From: Anaerolineae bacterium
GTDB taxonomy: Bacteria; Chloroflexota; Anaerolineae; JAFGEY01
Length of the DNA stretch: 6,616 nt
Direction of reading: 5' to 3'
Assembly (NCBI GenBank): GCA_016931365.1
Contig: JAFGEY010000450.1
Coordinates: 1 to 6,616 of the forward strand
Part shown: positions 1-4,754 of the stretch, one piece after another
Numbering within the stretch: the stretch's first letter is position 1
How the letters are laid out: each line of letters begins with the position of its first letter
The notes under the pieces: generated by a model
Database searches by the model: none
What the model was told of the DNA's origin: nothing
The model's input: the letters and a program-made list of their open reading frames with translations, nothing else
Translations under genes and position numbers: made by a program

Positions 1-69
1 ACGCACTTATTCCAAGCCAAAAACGGCGATTTTGCGTTTCCCACTGTCATTTCAAGCGTAAAAGTGCGT
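1..69. repeat. Inverted repeat ACGCACTT...AAGTGCGT at the window edge
   Basis: ACGCACTT at 1-8 is the exact reverse complement of AAGTGCGT at 62-69, with 53 bases between. The right arm is followed by CCCAC, so a matching GTGGG just left of the window would lengthen the pairing to 13 bases, which cannot be seen here. Eight bases alone could be chance. If longer, it could be the ends of a small non-autonomous repeat element, or a long-loop hairpin after the gene. Confidence 0.35.
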
Positions 70-110
70 CCCACCTGAATAGTTACTAGTTTTCGAGATT
101 TCATATTTCC
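1..110. other. Non-coding left edge downstream of the gamma-glutamyltransferase gene
   Basis: This stretch lies beyond the stop codon of the minus-strand gamma-glutamyltransferase gene and contains no supportable gene. It is more AT-rich than the gene beside it. Its one visible structure is an inverted repeat described separately. I see no GC-rich stem followed by a T-run on the minus strand, so no intrinsic terminator can be called. Confidence 0.6.
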
Positions 111-1733
111 TCAATATCCGACGGCCTGCCCATCTTTGCGCCAATCTGTCCCGGCGCAGTAGCCGGTCAGTTGGTTGTCGTTTTCCAGCCTGTAGATCAA
201 TTGCGCACCGCCAAACCGGTTGGGTGGCAGATCTGTGGTGACTTTGTGCCCTCTCCGCCGTAGTTCTGCCACCACCTCCGGTGCGAAGCCCGGCTCCAGC
301 GAAAGCGCGGTTAGACCTTCCTCAATGTACCAACGTGGCGCATCGGAGGCCGCCTGCGGATTCTGCCCGTAATCGAACAGCCGCACCATCATCTGCACAT
401 GCCCCTGCGGCTGCATGTGCCCGCCCATCACGCCTAAACTCATCACCGGTTGCCCTTCCCGCGTGACGAAGCCGGGGATGATCGTGTGGTAGGGCCGTTT
501 GCCGCCCGCGACGCGGTTTGGATGCCCTGTTTCCAGCCGGAACCCCGCGCCGCGATTTTGCAGGCTAATCCCCGTGCCGGGGATGACGATGCCGGAACCG
601 AAGCCCATGTAGTTCGATTGGATGTACGAAACCATCATCCCGCTGGCGTCGGCAGCCGTGAGATAGACCGTGCCGTGGTCGGTGGACAGCGCCGAGGTGG
701 GGAACTGCGCCGCGTCCATTCTGATCTGCCGCGCGCGCGCTGCCAGGAAGTCCGCGGCGAGCAGCGCCTCCGGTGGAACCTCCATCCACGCTGGATCGGC
801 GATGTGGCGGTGCGCTTCCGCGAACGCCAGCTTCATTGCCTCGACTTGCAAGTGCAGGCTGTCGGCGGAGTCGACGGGGTACTGTGCTAAATCCAGGTGT
901 TGCAAAATGCCCAACGCGATGAGCGCCGCGAGGCCCTGCCCGTTTGGCGGGATTTCGTGCAGGGCATAGCCGTGGTACGCCTGCGCCAGCGGCGTGACCC
1001 ATTCAGGGGCGTGCGATGCCAGGTCATCCATCGTCAGCAGCCCGCCGGTGGCTTTGGCGTGCGCGGCGATGCGCTCCGCCAGCGCGCCGCGATAGAACGC
1101 CTCGCCCTTCGTCGCGGCGATGGTCTCCAGCGTGCGCGCTTGATCCGGGCAGCGGAACAGTTCTCCGGGGTGGGGGGCGCGTCCATTGGGCGCGAACGTG
1201 GCGGCAAACGACGGGTACGCCGCGTAATGTTCCGGCGCTCTGGCCCACGCCAGCGCTGTAATCGGCGAAACGAGGAAGCCGTCGCGCGCGTAGTGGATCG
1301 CCGCCTCGAACAGATCGGCGAACGGCAGCTTGCCGAAGCGCGTCGAGAGCGCCACCCACGCGCTGACCGCGCCGGGCACCGTCACCGGATCCCAACCCAT
1401 AACCGGCATCTGTGTCAGCCCGGCAAACCGCTCCGGCGTGAGCGCCTGCGGCGCGCGCCCGGAAGCGTTGAGGCCGTGGAGCTGCGCGCCGTCCCATACG
1501 ATGGCGAAGGCGTCACTGCCGATACCGTTACTCGTCGGTTCGACGACGGTGAGCGCGATAGCGGTCGCCAGCGCCGCATCCACAGCGTTGCCGCCACTTG
1601 GAAGCGTAAGCGGCTGTCGCAGCGCGTCCAGCCCGGCCTGCGCCGCCAACGGCTGCGATGTCGCTACGACGTTCTGCGCCAGGATTGGCATCCGCCGTGA
1701 AGGGTAGGGGAATTCCCAAGAAAAAGGCTGCAT
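111..1733 (-). CDS. Gamma-glutamyltransferase family protein (cytoplasmic, YwrD-like)
   Basis: This 540-residue protein belongs to the gamma-glutamyltransferase (Ntn-hydrolase) family, whose members cleave or transfer gamma-glutamyl groups from glutathione and related compounds after self-cleavage into a large and a small subunit. The N-terminal block VVATSQPLAAQAGL (about residues 22-35), GGNAVDAAL (47-55) and VVEPTSNGIGSDAF (63-76) are family hallmarks. The segment TDHGTVYL (351-358) matches the processing site, making Thr351 the expected nucleophile and small-subunit N-terminus. GVMGGHMQPQGH (434-445) fits the oxyanion and substrate-binding Gly-Gly region, and the C-terminus ends with the usual DWRKDGQAVGY. 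No signal peptide is seen, unlike periplasmic or secreted GGTs, so it probably acts in the cytoplasm, like Bacillus YwrD. The ATG at 1733 is supported by AGAGG six bases upstream and by N-terminal PYPSRR, common in this subgroup. The true substrate is uncertain: members of this clade may act on compounds other than glutathione. The reading frame appears intact. Confidence 0.93.
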   Translation of the reverse strand: MQPFSWEFPYPSRRMPILAQNVVATSQPLAAQAGLDALRQPLTLPSGGNAVDAALATAIALTVVEPTSNGIGSDAFAIVWDGAQLHGLNASGRAPQALTPERFAGLTQMPVMGWDPVTVPGAVSAWVALSTRFGKLPFADLFEAAIHYARDGFLVSPITALAWARAPEHYAAYPSFAATFAPNGRAPHPGELFRCPDQARTLETIAATKGEAFYRGALAERIAAHAKATGGLLTMDDLASHAPEWVTPLAQAYHGYALHEIPPNGQGLAALIALGILQHLDLAQYPVDSADSLHLQVEAMKLAFAEAHRHIADPAWMEVPPEALLAADFLAARARQIRMDAAQFPTSALSTDHGTVYLTAADASGMMVSYIQSNYMGFGSGIVIPGTGISLQNRGAGFRLETGHPNRVAGGKRPYHTIIPGFVTREGQPVMSLGVMGGHMQPQGHVQMMVRLFDYGQNPQAASDAPRWYIEEGLTALSLEPGFAPEVVAELRRRGHKVTTDLPPNRFGGAQLIYRLENDNQLTGYCAGTDWRKDGQAVGY

Positions 1734-1737
1734 CTTT

Positions 1738-1744
1738 CACCTCT
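1738..1744 (-). promoter_or_regulatory. Ribosome binding site of the gamma-glutamyltransferase gene
   Basis: On the minus strand AGAGGTG lies just before the ATG at 1733-1731, with AGAGG six bases from the start. This favours that ATG over the in-frame Met at residue 15. Confidence 0.65.
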
Positions 1745-1758
1745 ATCGGAAAAACAAA

Positions 1759-1826
1759 CCACGAATCTACACTAATTTTCACGAATAGGAATCAAAAATT
1801 AGTGTGGATTCGTGAGGATTCGTGGT
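1759..1826. repeat. Long intergenic inverted repeat with CACGAAT/ATTCGTG units
   Basis: Bases 1760-1779 pair with 1795-1814 over 20 positions with one non-Watson-Crick position (a possible G-U pair in RNA), leaving a 15-base loop at 1780-1794. The heptamer CACGAAT occurs at 1760-1766 and 1780-1786, and its reverse complement ATTCGTG at 1808-1814 and 1818-1824. The outer copy, GATTCGTGGT, offers an alternative pairing with ACCACGAATC at the left end. It occupies most of the gap between the DUF523-DUF1722 gene and the gamma-glutamyltransferase gene. It resembles dispersed palindromic intergenic repeats (REP- or MITE-like). As RNA it would form a strong hairpin, but the stem is AT-rich, so it is not a classic terminator. 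Confidence 0.8.
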
Positions 1827-1837
1827 AAAAATCCTTT

Positions 1838-2812
1838 TTATCCTAAGTTGCGGCCCTTGCCGGAGTCGCTGATCAGCATCAGATCTTCCGGGTACGGCGC
1901 GAAGAATGTCTGCCGGGCCAGGTACGGCTCTTTGAAGCGCGCGATCCATGCGCCGAGCAGACTGACGGGCACGCTCAAAGGCACTTTTTCGGCGCGATAC
2001 TTCTCCAGCGTGTCCAGGAAGTAGGCTTTCTCGTCGGACGTGAGTTTCTCGGAGAAGTAGCCCAGGGCGTGCATCAGGACGTTGATGCCGGCCGTGCGCC
2101 GCGCGGGGCGGGCCAGCGCCTTCCCCAGGTGCGTCTCATAGGCAGCGATGACCTCGGCGGCCGGCTTCTTCGCGTGGTTGGCGACGATGGGTCCCATCAA
2201 CCGGTACTGGCTTTCGCTGTAGGCCAGGAGGAGCAGCTTATTGTCGGTGTGGAAGCGCACCAGTTCGCCCATTGCCCCCGCAGTTTTAACGGCGCGAAAA
2301 TCGGCCAGGGTGAACAACGCTGTGAGGAAGTGCTCGCGGAGGATGAAGTTCATCAGCCGCCCTTCTTCCTCGACCGGCAGATGCCCGTACCGTTCCAGCA
2401 CGGCCTGGGCGAAGAAGCCGTGGCCTTTCCGGGCGACGGGTGCGCCTTTCTCGACGCCCCGGTAGATCTTCACGTCCTTGATCCCGCACGAGGGCGAGCG
2501 GCCTTTCAAGATGAAGCCATCAATATCGGTAAGCGCGTCAAGGTGCGCCGCCGCAAAGGTCTGCATTTTCTCAGTCACGTCCGCGCCGGTTGCCGGTTGA
2601 ATGAGGCGCGGCGCATCGTTGATGAGGATCACGCGGATCGGGTCGCGCGGCACGCCTAACCCGATTTCCACCTCCGCGCAGACCGGCAAATAGGTGACAT
2701 AAGGTTCGAGCTGTTCCACGAACGCATCGGGGATCGTCGCGCCGTTATAGCGGCACGCGGCGAAGCCCAGGCATTTGCTAACGACAACATTCGGGCGGGG
2801 GAATGGTTTCAT
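1838..2812 (-). CDS. DUF523-DUF1722 fusion protein (TudS-like N-terminus, YbgA-like C-terminus)
   Basis: This 324-residue protein fuses two families. Residues about 7-150 are DUF523: VSKCLGFAACRYNG (11-24) carries Cys14 and Cys20, LPVCAEVEIGLGVPRDP (42-58) carries Cys45, and KGRSPSCGIKD (103-113) carries Cys109. DUF523 includes the thiouracil desulfidase TudS, which uses a [4Fe-4S] cluster held by three cysteines, so a cluster held by three of these four is likely. Residues about 190-310 are DUF1722, recognised from YSESQYRLMGPIVANH (198-213), HALGYFSEKL (248-257) and the end YLARQTFFAPYPEDL (297-311). The same fusion is known in bacteria, for example YbgA-type proteins often near photolyase genes, but no photolyase is visible here. 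An upstream in-frame start at 2977 would add 55 residues without family character. The ATG at 2812 is preferred because GGAGG lies nine bases before it and DUF523 begins at once. Its role, perhaps sulfur removal from modified bases or another thio-compound, is inferred. Confidence 0.9.
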   Translation of the reverse strand: MKPFPRPNVVVSKCLGFAACRYNGATIPDAFVEQLEPYVTYLPVCAEVEIGLGVPRDPIRVILINDAPRLIQPATGADVTEKMQTFAAAHLDALTDIDGFILKGRSPSCGIKDVKIYRGVEKGAPVARKGHGFFAQAVLERYGHLPVEEEGRLMNFILREHFLTALFTLADFRAVKTAGAMGELVRFHTDNKLLLLAYSESQYRLMGPIVANHAKKPAAEVIAAYETHLGKALARPARRTAGINVLMHALGYFSEKLTSDEKAYFLDTLEKYRAEKVPLSVPVSLLGAWIARFKEPYLARQTFFAPYPEDLMLISDSGKGRNLG

Positions 2813-3002
2813 TTGGTTGTGCCTCCGAAAAGAGTAAAGCCAGTTCTTGCTGCTCCTGTTGCTCGCCTCTTCGCCGATTGTGCTGAACCGGGAAAACAAG
2901 GCGCTCAGGGCATACCAAAATTTGAGTATCGAGCAGCACCAACGCAAGACTCGCCGACCACGAATTTGAAAAATCAAGTCAAACCCAAATAATCCCTATA
3001 GC
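2813..3002. other. Intergenic gap at the composition boundary
   Basis: This 190-base gap separates the REC-domain gene from the DUF523-DUF1722 gene. It should hold the promoter of the latter, yet I cannot point to a convincing -35/-10 pair. The minus strand stays open from 2977 into the gene, but the translation lacks family features and is probably non-coding. GC content falls from about 55% in the 60 bases from 2821 to about 40% in the 60 bases from 2941. ACCACGAAT at 2957-2965 repeats the outer end of the palindrome at 1758-1766. No clear terminator follows the REC-domain gene. Confidence 0.55.
2822..2826 (-). promoter_or_regulatory. Ribosome binding site deciding the start of the DUF523-DUF1722 gene
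   Basis: On the minus strand GGAGG stands nine bases before the ATG at 2812-2810. The longer reading frame from 2977 has no comparable reason for choice, so this site fixes the start at 2812. Confidence 0.75.
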
Positions 3003-4754
3003 TCAAATCGCACACTCAAGATTTTCACCAGCTCTCGCAAAATCATGTTCTTGAGGATTGCGGGAAAGGAAAGAGAAATAGGCGCTCAACAAATGTACTG
3101 AGAGAGGCGCACGATATCGTCCTACACGACGTATATCGAACTCAAAAATACCTCTCGCATCATATTGAAAGCTAATATTCTGAGCAGAGCAAGTCAAAAG
3201 ATGCCCTAATGCTTTCTTTTGATAAGCCGATACTTTTTGATACGGCATCTTCACAAATTCCGTATGTGTTTTTTGATAATGCTTTTGAAGCGTTTCGAGG
3301 CGCTTACGCCATGGTACATGAAGCGTTGGGAATTTAGTATTTTCAATATCAGATAAAGATATGTAACACTTACCCTCATCATTAAAGACGGCTAAATCCA
3401 AGACACTTAATGAAATGCGGATAGAGTTTCTGAATTTGACAAAGGCGATTTGTTCACGTCGCTCCCCTAAATACTCACATCGAAAACTCGAAATCCCTCC
3501 GGGGATATCCTCCTCATCCTCTTCAAGCACTCTGATTTGCACCAATACAGCATCATCGATGCCTTGACTTCTAGCACCATTCTCACGGACCATAAGATCG
3601 CAGGGTTGAGCGAGCAAAATGTATTTTTTATTGCGGATTTCAAATATGTCCCCTAGATCTATAGGCTGATACCCCGCATTCAACAATTCGGGTTCATCAA
3701 ATACTTCCATACGTCGGATCTGATAAACTTTATCTGTGGGATAGTTTCGCTGTGATTCCAAGGTTGTGATACTGCGAACTGCACGCATACGTTCTATATC
3801 GACGTATATAGATGCGCGCCTGTCAGAAACAAGAATTGCCCTTCTGAAAGCATCATATTCAAAAAGATTGAACAGTCTGAATAACGTATCAGGTTCCCAA
3901 ACGCCTTCACCTTCGGAAGAACGAATGACAATATGTTCAAAATCATAAACATCAATATCGTTGGTTTTCTCTAACGCTTCCTTACTTGCTTGAATTGTCA
4001 ACTCCTGAACTTGCCTAGACAACCGGTGACGCGCATAATTCAAGAGAATCATCTTGAGACCATCAACAAATTCCATAGGGTCGCCACGGAGTCTCTCTTT
4101 GGATAAAGGTAAGAATTGATCCAGAGTCAACCCGACTTCAGCAGCTAATGTTCTCGCCGTCTCCAATTCTGCTTCCCTGGTGATCATTTGAGTAAGCAAG
4201 CCACAAACAACACAATCGTCATTTCGCTCAGTCAACGTTTGTTGCAAAAGAAGTGTGCCAGCATTATCTGATCGACCAGCCAGATGTAAATCTTGATCGA
4301 ATAAGCACAATATCCTTTGATTATTTCTGGCTTTTGCTATGATGTTCTTTTTGTTCTGGTCCCAGTCATCAGGACTCATAGCTTGAAACATGCCTTCAGG
4401 TATAAACTCTTTTAAACGTGAGAGGTCTTTCACATCACTAAACACAATTTCGTCTCCAGCTATTACCGCAAGCTCGTTCAATATCGCCGATTTACTATCT
4501 GGTGATGCTTCTGTCCAAAAAGCTTGTAACCTGCGAGTCCAAATATTATCAGGCGCATCAAGAATATCTCTGGGTACCAGGTCACTACACTGAATATCCT
4601 GCTTCGAACGAACTACTTCAAACAGAGCGACTGCATCCTCATAATGAGATTCTGCTGTAGCATAAAAATCATCAACGGATATCACTTTTTGTATTCCCAT
4701 TCCCGATAATATCTGTCTGGTCACTTGTTGAACTGCAACAATATCTTCATCCAT
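3003..4754 (-). CDS. Receiver-domain protein with long uncharacterised C-terminal region
   Basis: This 583-residue protein looks like the response-regulator half of a two-component pair. Numbered from the ATG at 4754, KVISVDD (23-29) gives the acidic pair Asp28-Asp29, RILCLFDQDL (147-156) the phospho-acceptor Asp153, VVCGLLTQ (182-189) the conserved Thr188, and FLPLSKERL (214-222) the conserved Lys219. The 124-residue gap from Asp29 to Asp153 is far longer than the roughly 45 of CheY-type domains, so there is an insertion (about 35-140). The rest (about 225-583) has no helix-turn-helix or known enzyme motif. It shows RSSEGEGVWEPDTLFRLF (279-296), a GDIFE (368-372) to LLAQPCDLMVR (381-391) segment that looks beta-rich with Cys385-Asp386, and a C-terminal FDIRRVGRYRAP to HDFA stretch (about 539-573). 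It fits proteins annotated 'response receiver domain' (Pfam Response_reg_2, as I recall). ATG 4754 is preferred over TTG 4778 because AGGAG lies nine bases before it. It overlaps the kinase gene by eight bases, indicating coupled translation. Confidence 0.85.
   Translation of the reverse strand: MDEDIVAVQQVTRQILSGMGIQKVISVDDFYATAESHYEDAVALFEVVRSKQDIQCSDLVPRDILDAPDNIWTRRLQAFWTEASPDSKSAILNELAVIAGDEIVFSDVKDLSRLKEFIPEGMFQAMSPDDWDQNKKNIIAKARNNQRILCLFDQDLHLAGRSDNAGTLLLQQTLTERNDDCVVCGLLTQMITREAELETARTLAAEVGLTLDQFLPLSKERLRGDPMEFVDGLKMILLNYARHRLSRQVQELTIQASKEALEKTNDIDVYDFEHIVIRSSEGEGVWEPDTLFRLFNLFEYDAFRRAILVSDRRASIYVDIERMRAVRSITTLESQRNYPTDKVYQIRRMEVFDEPELLNAGYQPIDLGDIFEIRNKKYILLAQPCDLMVRENGARSQGIDDAVLVQIRVLEEDEEDIPGGISSFRCEYLGERREQIAFVKFRNSIRISLSVLDLAVFNDEGKCYISLSDIENTKFPTLHVPWRKRLETLQKHYQKTHTEFVKMPYQKVSAYQKKALGHLLTCSAQNISFQYDARGIFEFDIRRVGRYRAPLSVHLLSAYFSFLSRNPQEHDFARAGENLECAI

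Noticed and set aside
897..1700. 267-residue open frame on the plus strand
   Set aside because: It is antisense to the clear gamma-glutamyltransferase gene; its translation is Arg/Ala-rich and low in family features, as expected for a shadow in GC-rich DNA.
2069..2659. 196-residue open frame on the plus strand
   Set aside because: It is antisense to the DUF523-DUF1722 gene and shows no recognisable motif or ribosome binding site.
2813..2977. 55-residue N-terminal extension of the DUF523-DUF1722 protein
   Set aside because: The extension has no family character, and a GGAGG site places the start at 2812 immediately before the conserved domain.
2970..3002. Intrinsic terminator after the receiver-domain gene
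   Set aside because: Only short, AT-rich complementary bits (TTTGA/TCAAA) are present, with no GC-rich stem followed by a T-run.
3003..4754. Classical transcription-factor response regulator
   Set aside because: No helix-turn-helix or winged-helix region is seen after the receiver residues, and the C-terminal region is much longer than usual DNA-binding output domains.
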